Shown piece after piece: positions 38,798-49,200 of a stretch of DNA of 64,000 bases. This DNA is from a virus. Each line of letters starts with the position of its first letter. The first letter of the stretch is position 1. The stretch covers positions 1 through 64,000 of IMG/VR virus record IMGVR_UViG_3300046009_000910, one strand, 5' to 3'. The notes beneath the pieces were generated by a model. The model was not told where the DNA came from and made no database searches. It was given only the letters and a program-made list of their open reading frames with translations. A program made the translations under genes and the position numbers.

Positions 38798-39697
38798 ATG
38801 AGTAATGTAGTCGCATTTAATCCCGCGCAAGTCCCAGACTTTGCGAAAAAGGGCGAGTTGTCAGCGCTGGCTAAAACCTTGGCTGGCGGTGGTGGTCAAT
38901 CTGGTAAACGTATCAGTATCAAGGGCGGTGTATTCCGTCTGATCTCTGATGGCAAAGAAGTAGCCGCTATTGAGGATCGCTTCCTCGATGTTGTTATTGT
39001 CTCTGCCGCATCTAAAATTAGCCGCACCTACTACGGTGAAGCTTATAACCCTGACACCCCTGCACCCCCGGCATGTTGGTCAGCAGACGGCGAAAAGCCT
39101 GATGCTTCGGTCAAAGAACCACAGCATATAAACTGTGCTGGCTGTCCGCAGAACATCAAGGGTTCTGGCGCTGGTGAATCCCGTGCCTGCCGGTTCTCGC
39201 AACGCTTGGCTGTGGTGCTGGCTAACGACGTTGAGGGTGACGTTCTTCAACTGACGCTGCCTGCTACTAGCGTGTTTGGAAAAGAAGATGGCGAGAACCG
39301 ACCACTTCAGGCGTATGCAAAGTGGCTAGCTGCCCAAAGCGTTGGCCCTGACATGGTAGTTACCCGTATGAAGTTTGATACCAAGGCGCAGTCACCAAAG
39401 CTGTTCTTCAAACCTATGCGTTGGTTGACCGACGAGGAGCACGAGGTCTGCGTTAAAAAGGGACAGACGCCTGAAGCCATCAAGGCAATCACGATGACCG
39501 TGGCGCAGACTGACAAGACAGTAGAAAAGCCTATTGCTCTTGAAGGTAAAGCACCCAAGGCCAAAGTTAAACCCAAGGCTGAGGAGTCCGAGGAAGAAGT
39601 TGATGAACCCGAGGTGCGTAAGGAGAAGGAAGCCCCCGCACCCAAGGCCAAAAGCAACCTCGCTAATGTAGTTGCAGACTGGGACACAGACGACTAA
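38798..39697 (+). CDS. Putative single-stranded DNA-binding protein
   Basis: 299 residues from the ATG at 38798 (AAGGAGATGTAC upstream; a start two codons earlier is too close). The core has KRISIKGGVFRLISDGKEVA, then a Cys cluster: CWS at ~95, INCAGCPQNIKG and SRACRFSQRLAVVLAND, which could bind zinc. A Lys/Pro/Glu-rich linker leads to the acidic end VVADWDTDD, the usual protein-interaction tip of phage and bacterial SSB proteins. It lies between helicase and primase genes. Assignment rests on context, Cys cluster and acidic tail. Confidence 0.7.
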   Translation: MSNVVAFNPAQVPDFAKKGELSALAKTLAGGGGQSGKRISIKGGVFRLISDGKEVAAIEDRFLDVVIVSAASKISRTYYGEAYNPDTPAPPACWSADGEKPDASVKEPQHINCAGCPQNIKGSGAGESRACRFSQRLAVVLANDVEGDVLQLTLPATSVFGKEDGENRPLQAYAKWLAAQSVGPDMVVTRMKFDTKAQSPKLFFKPMRWLTDEEHEVCVKKGQTPEAIKAITMTVAQTDKTVEKPIALEGKAPKAKVKPKAEESEEEVDEPEVRKEKEAPAPKAKSNLANVVADWDTDD

Positions 39698-39777
39698 CCT
39701 AACGGGCGGGGGAAAGCGGAACAAGCGAATTCTGGCAGCGTTGGGATTCGGTTGTTGTACACACCGCAAGTACCCCC

Positions 39778-40068
39778 ATGGATACCATGCCTTACTCACA
39801 AAAAATAATCGAAACAATTAACGAAGCGCCAAAGGGTCTGGGAACAGAACTTGGGCGTTGGGCTGTGCGCCGAGATGTTTCTATGCAGCGTATTAGCCTG
39901 ATCGTTGGCGCTAGCCGTCAAACGATTTACAACTGGTTTACCGGCGTGACCGAAGTAGCACCGTCTTTCAAAGAAAAGGTGGAGAAGGTTATTGCGGTAC
40001 TTTCTAAAACATCACAAACAGAAGATGCGTGGAGGACTCTATGTACGACTTTCAACCTAAAGCTCTGA
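39778..40068 (+). CDS. Helix-turn-helix DNA-binding protein
   Basis: 96 residues. KGLGTELGRWAVRRDVSMQR, ISLIVGASRQTIYNWFTGVT and EVAPSFKEKVEKVIAVL show an XRE/Cro-like helix-turn-helix with recognition helix SRQTIYNWF. A plausible phage repressor or regulator, hence a candidate for the operators found in this genome. The start has no clear ribosome site; an ATG four codons later is possible. The 80 bases before it hold no recognised signal. Confidence 0.7.
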   Translation: MDTMPYSQKIIETINEAPKGLGTELGRWAVRRDVSMQRISLIVGASRQTIYNWFTGVTEVAPSFKEKVEKVIAVLSKTSQTEDAWRTLCTTFNLKL

Positions 40069-40211
40069 CAGATCGGGAACTAATTAAGTATGGCAGGCTT
40101 TGGTTGGATGATGAACCTCTGCCTGAGAACTACCAACGGGAGTTGTTGCTACGTCTTGAAGAACGCTGTGATGAACTCGAAAATGCCTTAGCCAAGATAC
40201 AGTCCAAATAA
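40041..40211 (+). CDS. Small conserved early protein
   Basis: 56 residues from the ATG at 40041 (GGAGGACTCT upstream). MYDFQPKALTDRELIKYGRL, WLDDEPLPENYQRELLLRLE and a coil LENALAKIQSK. A short helical protein of a kind common in phages before replication genes. It overlaps the end of the HTH gene by 28 bases in another frame, suggesting coupling. Confidence 0.6.
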   Translation: MYDFQPKALTDRELIKYGRLWLDDEPLPENYQRELLLRLEERCDELENALAKIQSK

Positions 40212-40223
40212 AGGGAGCACTCT

Positions 40224-43124
40224 ATGCAACCGTTAGATTTTCTAGCGGCGGTTCTTCCTTCCTCTGGACCGTACTGCGTCGCTGAGTTCACGACGCCAAA
40301 GAAGGAGCACGTTTACGTAGACTCTTTTGAGGAGTTAATCACTACTGCTGATTTGTTTGCAGTAGCTGGCTCTGAGAAAAAGGATGCGTACTTTGCGTTG
40401 GCTAGCTTCAAGGAGAAGGGCAAGCGAACGGCTGACAACGCCAAGTTCTTGAAGTCATTGTTTATCGACATTGATATTGGCGAAGGCAAAGACTACTCAG
40501 ACCGCGAAACAGCAATCGCTGCGTATGAGAAGTTTATGGAAAGCAGTGGGTTGTCAGAGTTGGGTCAGCCCATCGTGGTGTCGTCTGGCGGTGGCTTTCA
40601 TATCTATTGGCCTTTGGATGAAGAAGCCGAAGTCGCCCAGTGGAAACCTGTTGCCGAGAACTTCAAGCGCCTGTGCAAACAGGAAGACTTTCTCATTGAC
40701 TGGAACTGCACGGCTGATGCGGCTAGGGTTCTGCGCGTGCCGGGAACGTACAACTACAAAAAGGAAAAGCCCCGCGACGTTAAGATACTTCAGACAGGCG
40801 GCGTCTTTTCTTTGTTTACCCTTGACACGCACATCAAGTCCAAGCTAAAAGCACCGACCTATGAGAGCACGCTGGCTAGCCTGCCGGGGCAGAAACCAAA
40901 AGCCCCTATCAACAGTTCTTCTTTAAAACTGTTGGCAGAAAACAATCAGACGCTTTTCAAAAACATCGTGGACAAAACCAAAGCCGGAACAGGCTGCGGT
41001 CAGTTAGCGCACTACATCGAAAACGCAACCAGTGATGGCATGGAGCCGTTGTGGCGTGGGTTGCTGTCGATCGCGCAGAAGTGCAAAGATGGTGGGAAAG
41101 CGGTGATTTGGCTGTCTGAGATGCACCCCTATGACCCAGACCGCATGGCTCAGAAACTACGGGAAATTAAAGGCCCGTACCCCTGCTTAAAGTTCGACTC
41201 TGAGAACCCGGGCGTATGCACAAGCTGTCCCCATTTTGGCAAGATCACCAACCCCCTAGCCCTTGGGCGGGAACTGATCACGGAAACAGAGGCCAAGGAG
41301 ATTGAAATAACGCCCCCACAAGCGGCTGAAGATGACGAGCCTAGCCCGACCATTACCATCCAGCGACCACCGGCGCCAAGGGGCTTTTCTTACGGCAAGA
41401 ACGGGGCTGTATTTAAGGAGACCAAGACCGAGGATGCCGACGGCAACGAGATGAGCAAGCAGGTCATGGTGCTTCCCTTTAGTTTGTTTGTGATAAATAT
41501 CCTGCGGTTGGAGAACGAGCATATCGTTCACATGCTGGCGTTGCGCCCGGAAGGGGTCACGGAGATCATGCTGCCCCAGAAAGCCGTGGTGTCCAGCGTG
41601 GAGACGGTCAAGTGCCTAGCCGAGCAGAACATCATCGCCAGCTACGGGCAGGGCAACGACAAGAACCTGTTTGACTACGTGCGGGCATGCGTTGAAGAAG
41701 CTTCGATTGGCAAGCGGGCGATCATCGTGCCAGACCACTACGGCTGGCAAGACAACAACACTTTTGTGTTCAACGAGCGTATTTACAGCCCCAACAAAGA
41801 GCCAACCCACATCCCCATGCGGGGGCTGGTCAACATAAACAAAGCCTGCGTACCCACAGGATCGCTTGAGAATTGGCAAAAGATCATCAATATGCTGACT
41901 GCCAAAAAGCTGCACGAAGTGCTGGCGCTCAGTCTGGTGGGGTTTGGCGCGCCGTTAATGCGGTACACAGGCTATGCAGGGATTACTTTTCACCTTGGTT
42001 CAACAGCCACCGGTACAGGGAAAACCCTAAGTCTAGAACTGGCTGGCTCAGTCTGGGGGCATCCCAGCCGCTACCGGATTAGCAATTCCACATCCGACGT
42101 AGCCATGAAGCAACGCACCGGTATGTTGTACAGCATGCCCCTGATCTCCGACGAGATCACATCCAAAAACCGCAACGATTTTGAGTGGGTAGCCCACTTC
42201 ATTTTCGATATGTCTGAGGGTATCGGTAAAAGTCGTATGGAATCAGGCGCAGACAAAGAACGTGAGAACAAAACCTACTGGCATACGATGGCGTTGCTGT
42301 CCTCCAATACGCACATCATGGACTACCTGACCGGCGCAAGAAAGCATACGTCAGAGGGTGAGACACAGCGGGTGCTTGAGTTGACGCTAGAGAAAAAGCT
42401 TAGCTGGGAAACCCATGAACTAGAAACTTTAAAGTTACTGAAAACAACCTATGGCGTAGCGGGGCACATTTACGCGCAGTACCTAGTTGATCACGAAAGC
42501 GAAATACCGGAGTTGATGGCGCAGGTTGAGACCAAGGTTCGCAAAGAATTTAATTTCAGAGACGATGAGCGCTTTTGGATCGCAGGCTGTACTTCACTAG
42601 TAACCGGTGCTTTGCTGGCATCCAAGGCTGGCATCGCTAAGTTCCCGATGGAGGGCATCACGCGGGTTTTAAAAGGTATGGTGGATAACGCCAAGAACAT
42701 GGTCAAAGATAACGTGCGCTGTGCAGAAGATGTACTTAACTCCTATACCCGTGAGTACTACGGCAAGATGGTGGTGGTCAAAGCGCTTGAGGGTGCATTG
42801 GCTGCGTCTATTGGTGAGGAAGGCGTCATAGATCAAAGCATTACCCGTAGTGAAATCTTTGGGCGCGTTGAACATAACGTAACCCCCGGGCATGTGGATT
42901 ACTACATTGAGGAGCAGTTGCTTAAGAAGTATTGCTCTGGCATGAGTTTTGGTTACTCCGACTTTAAGAAGCAGTTAGAGGCTGTGTACAACGTAACGTA
43001 CTTAAAGAAAGACCTGATGAGCAAAACCAAAGGTCCACAGATGCGTGTCAACGCTATGAGAATATCCCGGCGAGTAACCCCAGATGACGAAGTTAGCAAT
43101 CCAATATCCTTGGTCACGACTTGA
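40224..43124 (+). CDS. Primase-helicase (AEP-like primase fused to DUF927-type ATPase)
   Basis: 966 residues. The N-terminal AEP-type primase has FIDIDIGEGKDYSD (~79-92), SSGGGFHIYWPL (~120) and RVLRVPGTYNYKK (~168). A Cys-containing linker (CLKFDSENPGVCTSCPHFGK, ~321-340) may bind zinc. The C-terminal helicase of the DUF927/superfamily 3-like type has Walker A GSTATGTGKTLSLE at ~592 and Walker B LISDEITS at ~641. It would prime and unwind DNA at the fork. AAGGGAGCACTCT precedes the ATG. With polymerase, SSB-like protein and helicase it completes a replisome. Confidence 0.88.
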   Translation: MQPLDFLAAVLPSSGPYCVAEFTTPKKEHVYVDSFEELITTADLFAVAGSEKKDAYFALASFKEKGKRTADNAKFLKSLFIDIDIGEGKDYSDRETAIAAYEKFMESSGLSELGQPIVVSSGGGFHIYWPLDEEAEVAQWKPVAENFKRLCKQEDFLIDWNCTADAARVLRVPGTYNYKKEKPRDVKILQTGGVFSLFTLDTHIKSKLKAPTYESTLASLPGQKPKAPINSSSLKLLAENNQTLFKNIVDKTKAGTGCGQLAHYIENATSDGMEPLWRGLLSIAQKCKDGGKAVIWLSEMHPYDPDRMAQKLREIKGPYPCLKFDSENPGVCTSCPHFGKITNPLALGRELITETEAKEIEITPPQAAEDDEPSPTITIQRPPAPRGFSYGKNGAVFKETKTEDADGNEMSKQVMVLPFSLFVINILRLENEHIVHMLALRPEGVTEIMLPQKAVVSSVETVKCLAEQNIIASYGQGNDKNLFDYVRACVEEASIGKRAIIVPDHYGWQDNNTFVFNERIYSPNKEPTHIPMRGLVNINKACVPTGSLENWQKIINMLTAKKLHEVLALSLVGFGAPLMRYTGYAGITFHLGSTATGTGKTLSLELAGSVWGHPSRYRISNSTSDVAMKQRTGMLYSMPLISDEITSKNRNDFEWVAHFIFDMSEGIGKSRMESGADKERENKTYWHTMALLSSNTHIMDYLTGARKHTSEGETQRVLELTLEKKLSWETHELETLKLLKTTYGVAGHIYAQYLVDHESEIPELMAQVETKVRKEFNFRDDERFWIAGCTSLVTGALLASKAGIAKFPMEGITRVLKGMVDNAKNMVKDNVRCAEDVLNSYTREYYGKMVVVKALEGALAASIGEEGVIDQSITRSEIFGRVEHNVTPGHVDYYIEEQLLKKYCSGMSFGYSDFKKQLEAVYNVTYLKKDLMSKTKGPQMRVNAMRISRRVTPDDEVSNPISLVTT

Positions 43125-43281
43125 ACGAGGTCAGGGCTTTTTTGTTCCTAGCCTAGATACAGAAAAGACGCGAGAAGAAGGACTCCGGGCCGCAGTTAGT
43201 GCCCGGAGGTTTGACGCCAAAGCTTATGTCGGTGTAATTAACGGGCGGCTTGGCGTTCTATTTGTTCGCGGACCACTTTGA
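43084..43281 (+). CDS. Small protein at the end of the early block
   Basis: 65 residues: LAIQYPWSRLERGQGFFVPS, LDTEKTREEGLRAAVSARRF, and VGVINGRLGVLFVRGPL. The L..GQ.FFVP.L....R......A....V..G..G...VR pattern resembles short phage proteins of unknown function. It overlaps the primase end by 41 bases and the convergent giant late gene by 44 bases, so the two transcription blocks meet tail to tail here with no gap. Confidence 0.6.
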   Translation: MTKLAIQYPWSRLERGQGFFVPSLDTEKTREEGLRAAVSARRFDAKAYVGVINGRLGVLFVRGPL

Positions 43282-46200
43282 AGTTTTGAGCCATGTCGAT
43301 CTTGACTTGGCGTAGTTGGTCCAACTGCTTGCGCTTTTCTTCCGGACCCATCTGCGATGACGGTGCTGCTTTGATGGCACGCTCAGCCTTGGTAATCTCA
43401 CCCATGCGCTGACGGAAAGCCCCAGCGTAACCAGCCATACCAATGTCACCAATGTTCTTCTTAATGTAATCCTGCGCTTCTTGCAGTTTGCCTTCCTCAA
43501 TGAGCCGCTTGTACGTACCCTGCTTTTGCTGAACTTCCTTCACAGACTCAAAGGCTTCATTGATTACGCGCCCAGCGTCGTTAGGCTGGAACAGGCCACC
43601 AACTAACGGCATCTCAGATACTCGACCTTCGACTGCGCCTGCCTCGGCTCCGGTCTTCAGCACAGGGTTAGCAATACTTAGTATGCCCACGCCCAAAGCA
43701 CCGGTGTAGCCACGAATAATATTCTCAGCCTGAACAGGCGATAAACCAAGCAACTCCAACACAGGGGCGACAGCCTTGAGAACTTCAGGCGTCTTGTCAC
43801 GATACTGGAACTGTTTCTCAACGCCTTCCAATCTAGAATCTACGATGTCCCGTCCAGTAAAGAATGATCTGTTGAGCGCCGTCTCAATAAACGGTTTGAT
43901 GGCTGTTGGCACTGGTACACCAGCGTCGGCTGGGTTGCCGGGTAGTGAACGGAGCAACTGCATACCTAAATCTTTAGCAACCTTGCTGCCTTTCTCGTCA
44001 CTAAACGCTGCGTTGTATACGCCTTCCGGTACGGCCTTAAAGAGCAGACCAACTTCAAACGGGATCGGCACACGGAACGGCTCGTCAAAGCCCGGGATAC
44101 GAACAAACCAGTTGCCATAACGCTGCTCTGGCTCTGCGTTCTTATAGGCTTCGTCGTCCTGCATCATCGCGGCATAGGCCATGGTGAGAAGCGCCATCAT
44201 GCCGCCACGGACTAACAACTTCTTCTGGACCTGAAGCTTTTGCTCATACGGCATCTGTCCTGTAAACGCACGGTACAGAACGTCAATACCTTGGATACCG
44301 GCGTTGAAGAACGGGATGGTTGCGTTCAGGAAGTAGATACTTGGCGATACCCCACGGCGACCAAAGTTCATGGACTCAAGCGCCGCCAGTGTGGCCTCAC
44401 GCTCCGACAAACCCTGTTTCAGGAACGAGTTGTACATAGCCATGCGAGTACCGGCATCACCCTTCATAGCGATAGAGTCCAGCTTAGCCATCGCCAAATC
44501 CCACCCGGGCTTACCAGCAGCAATCTGCTGCATGATCTTCGCCATATCTTCAGGAGCGCCAGTAATTACCTGACCGCCCAGTACACCCCGGCGCTGCAGC
44601 TTTTCAAAAGTCTCGCTGCCCTTGCCATACATCTTAACAATCTCACCCATGGTATCGACCACAGGCTTCATATTGGCTCCGGTTGTCAGCGTGGCTGCTA
44701 AAGAATCACGGAAGATCTGACGTACTGCGTAGCGTGGATCGCGGGTAACAAACTTACGTAGCCAGTTAGCAGGCGTAGCCAGTGCGCGGACCGCACCCGG
44801 AACGATAACCTTGATACCCTCCATACCCTTAACAACTAAGTCAGAGGGGATGTCACCAAAAATGTCTTCTTTTGCTTGGGTGTTGATTACTGCATACTTT
44901 TTGCGGTGAACGATCTTGCCGTCTTTGTCTTTCTCGTCCATGCTAAAACGAATGATGTTTGAAGCGGCGGGGCCATCACCGTTATGGATTTCAGCAACAC
45001 CAAGGTCCATCAAAGTAAACGCAGCGTTTCTGGTAGCCAGATTACGCAGTGCCATGTCGGTCAACAGGCTGGTGTTTTGAAGCGACGAGGTAAAGAAGTC
45101 CATGATGGCTTCATCGCCACCAACAAGTTCTTGTAAGTAGGGTTGAGATTTAATGTCACCAATACGGATCGGGTTTTCAGAACCAATAATAAGTTCTACG
45201 TTACCCCCACGCATACGGTAGAACGGCACGTAGTCATTGGTCTTAGAGAGCCGCGCACCTTCTTCCTTACTCAGTGCGCCAGTCTGTACGGCAAACTCAA
45301 TCAGGCCACGGTTGTAATCGTTGTACAGCTCCCGGGCTTTCTGAAATGCTTTACCGGTTGCGGTGCTTTCGTTTTTACCTAGTGCAAGCACACGATCTAA
45401 CTCAGCCTTGGTGATCTTGCCGCCAAAGTTTAGCTTCTCAATGCCAACCCGCTGCGCACGCTCAGCAGCCAGATACAGCGTAAACAAACGACCTGTGGCT
45501 TCAGCGTTACCCACACCAGCGCCTAACAATGCTTGGGAAACATCTTTCAAGCTAGCGCCGCGCTCAGACTCAATAATCTTTTCAGTACGTCCGTCAGGGC
45601 GTTTCACATCCTTAAGCTTCAAGGCTCCGTTATTGGCAATTTCTGCCACAAACGAATGACGCTGGTCAGCCATACGGGCAAAGTACATCATGTCTTGGGC
45701 TTTCAGGGAGTCAATGATCCCTTTCTCCACACCCTTTTTACTTAATGCTTCCAGTGCAGCAAAGCGATCCACGAACTGCACCCTAGCCGCCAAACCCGTA
45801 GCGTTGGCTTTAATGCCATCCCACATACCCTGTTGACGACCTACAATCTTGTCAGTCATTTCACCAAGATCTTCCATGCCGGGGTTGTATTTAGTTGCCC
45901 CCAACCGGAAAGCTACGTCGTCATCACCCTTCTTGTACGCAATAGCTTTGCCTTCTTCAAAAGACTTGTTGGCTTGCTTCATCATATAGAACAGGTCAGA
46001 CGTAGAAAAGTCCATGTCCATGCCAAGCTTCTTGAAGAACGCTCGTACTGCGCCAACCAGTTCTTGCAACCAGCGCTTAGCTTTGGCTAAGAAGTCTTGG
46101 TCAACCCGCTTCTCCATGGTGTAAGCGATGATCTCGCGCAAACCTTTGGTCTTTGCAATACGACGAACATCTTTCTCGCTGATCTTACCTTCAGCCAAAT

Positions 46201-49200
46201 CTTGAGCGTAGAACTTACCGGCACTGGCAACGGCTTGAGCGTAGTCATCCAGAACTCCTAGCTCTTTAGCCAGAACTTCCAACCCGCTTTCGTTGTCCTT
46301 GGTAGCAAAGTCTTTGTCAATCTTAAGCATGAACTTCGTCATACCATCTTCACCCATCATGCCTTCAAAGGTGTAGTGACCGATAAACTCGTGAGCAACG
46401 GTCTTCTCTAGATCGGTCATATCGGTGTGGTTTTCACCAATAATAAACACCGTGCCGTCAGGCTTCACACCACCGCGTATACGCGTCTCGTATACATCTA
46501 CCCCTTGCCGCGCCATATCCTTCAGGATGTCCACGGTTACATCGCCCATGGTGGGGAAATACTTAAACTTCAAATCTTTGGGTAGCTTATTTGCTACCTC
46601 ATCCATGCGCTTGTTGGCTTGCTCAAGGTCAATTCCACCACCCGCAGTGTCGCCAATACGGAAGTCAACCACGTCATCCACAGAGAATGTACGGGGGCCG
46701 CCGTAAGCGCTTAAGCCCATGCCAGACATATTGCGTAGTTGATCGGGCGTAAACTTCTTGTCGTAGTACGGTACTTCGCCACCAACAGGGCCACGGGCAG
46801 CTTGGCGCTTTACTTTCTCAGGCTCGTACTGTGTTTCTTTAAGTAAGCGCAGATTCTCACGGATGCTTCGGACATTGGCTTTAGCCATGTCAACTTCAGC
46901 GCTCATCTTCTTAAACTTGGGGAAGTTCTTAGCAGCTTTGCCTGCGTTAACTTCTTTGACATACTTGTTAAGCTGGAACGTTTTAATCTTGGCAAGTTCT
47001 ACCGCAGCTTTTTCTTCTTCCTTTAACTTGTCAAACATAGCTTCGGGGGAAGACACCTTGGCCTTGCGGCGCAAGTCGCTGACAGCATTACGTTGACGCT
47101 CAGCTATTTCCGCATCAAGTTCTGCTTTAGATTTAACTGGAACAACATGAAACTTAGAAGGCAGTTTAACTTTTTTAACTGGTTTTTCCTGAGCTTCTTT
47201 TTCTTTTGGCGTTAACTTTGCATATGCAGCTTTAGCTTTTTTAAATTCAACTGCGGCTTCTTTACGCGCTTTCATTAAGTCATTAATAAATTCTTCACGC
47301 GTTTTAGCTATAAGCTGTGTGCCGGGAAGACCTAAGCCAGAAGCAATTCTTTGATTTAATTCAGTTTCTTTTTTTGCAAGTTGTTCTGCTGCAGTACGTC
47401 TTGCAAGTGCTATTTTTTGTAATGCTACACGTTGTTGTGTAGCTAAAGCCTTAGCTTTTCTTTGTTCCAATGAACCTTTTGCAAACTTAGAGGCTTGATC
47501 TTCCAAATTTTTTACGTCTTTAATTTCTTGTGCAATGCTTTCATCTAATCGAATCCACTTTTGCACAGTTGTATCAGGCACCCACGTAAGCCGAAAACCT
47601 TCTGTAGAAATTTCAAACTCAGCATCTTCAGCTTTTAAATCTTTAGCCGCTTGTTCTAAACGACTAAGCAATAACTGATGCCTTGGCTCTTTAACTTTTT
47701 CAAGCAGCTTATCTGCTTTTTGAAACGAAGCTGTTTGAATATCTTGTTTAGTTTGTTTAACTAAAGCGTTTATTTTGCCAAGTAAATCACGTTGTTTTGC
47801 TTGAATGTTCTGAGGTGAAAGCTCTTCTGCAACTTCACGTGCAGCTTGCTGCGTTTCAATCCGAATTTGTTCTGCTTTTTTCTTTGCCTCTGCAATCCGT
47901 GCTTTTTCTTTCCGAACAGCACCAGACTTTTGCAGACGCTGGAACTGCCCCGGTGTAGCACGCTCGGTAGCTACGGTTTCTGGGAACAAGTCAGGCTGAA
48001 CACGCTCCTCACGGAACTCGCGCCCTTTGGGCACGGTGGTCATTTGTTCACCAGTAAACTGCGTTGTCTCAGCGTCAAACCGCATCTGAGTCTTGATCTC
48101 GTCAACCAACTCTGCCGTACCGGCAGCAGCCATTGCACGACGACCTCCGGGTTGGGTTACATCACGCTCTAAAGTAAACGGGCGGTCAGTCCCACGGAGG
48201 ATTCTGCCAACCTGTTCCTCAACCAAGTCTTCTAACCCAACACTAGCGCCACCTTCTTCCAACCGACGACGTGCCTGCTCTAACGTATTTGCTACATCAG
48301 GCTGTAGATTTTTCATGCGCAGTACACGGTCAAGGTCTTTAATAAGGTCTGTAGGGGCAGCAGCGTACTGTTTCTTAAGTAACGGCTTCTCACCAGCACG
48401 AACGGCACGTTTGCCTGCGTCGATGGCTTCATCTTTAATTTGTTTGATGTACTCAGACAGTACTTCAATAGCACGGCGGGGGTTGCCAAACTGACGTTCA
48501 GATAAAGGGCGTGGATCAATACGGGCAGTCCGGGCTTCTTTAACAATTTCTGTCCCGCGCATTTGAGCGGGTTCAATCTCAATTTCTGTAATTGCTGCAC
48601 CTCTGGGTAATGCAGTGCTACGAGTAATAAGTTCCTGTAAAGCTTCATCAATCCGTATGCCAGCTCCAATAGCTTCATCACGCGTAAATTGACGCAAACC
48701 CCGTAGCTGACGCTCGTATGCAATCTCTTTAATCAGACCGTCAACAACGTCTTTACGCAGTGCCTCAGACTCCTGAATCAAACCCTCACGCTTGGAACTA
48801 GCCAGCGCGCGCTGGGCAGGCGATGCTTCTTCACCAAAGAAACGGCCCTTACGGTAATCATCCATCAGAGCTACGATGTCTTTAAACGATCCGTCCGCAG
48901 TCTTACGGGCATCTTCAGCCTGCTTTTTGTAAACACCACTAGGTTTACCCGGCTCAATCTCAACGGCTAGGGGAGCAGCAGCTTCACGAGATTCAGTTTC
49001 CAAACGACCAACTAGCGCAGCTTCAGCACCAGTCTCAGGCTCAACACGCCCCTCAACAACAGCCTGAAGACGCTTAAGTTCCCTGAGTTTTGCTTCTGCG
49101 CCAACAAGTTTATAGCCAGCAGGGGTTAGCTGGCCTTTGTTGTCCATGAGTTCTTTCTTACTAACCAGCGCTTTTTGCCGTTGTTCTTCTAACTTATCGA

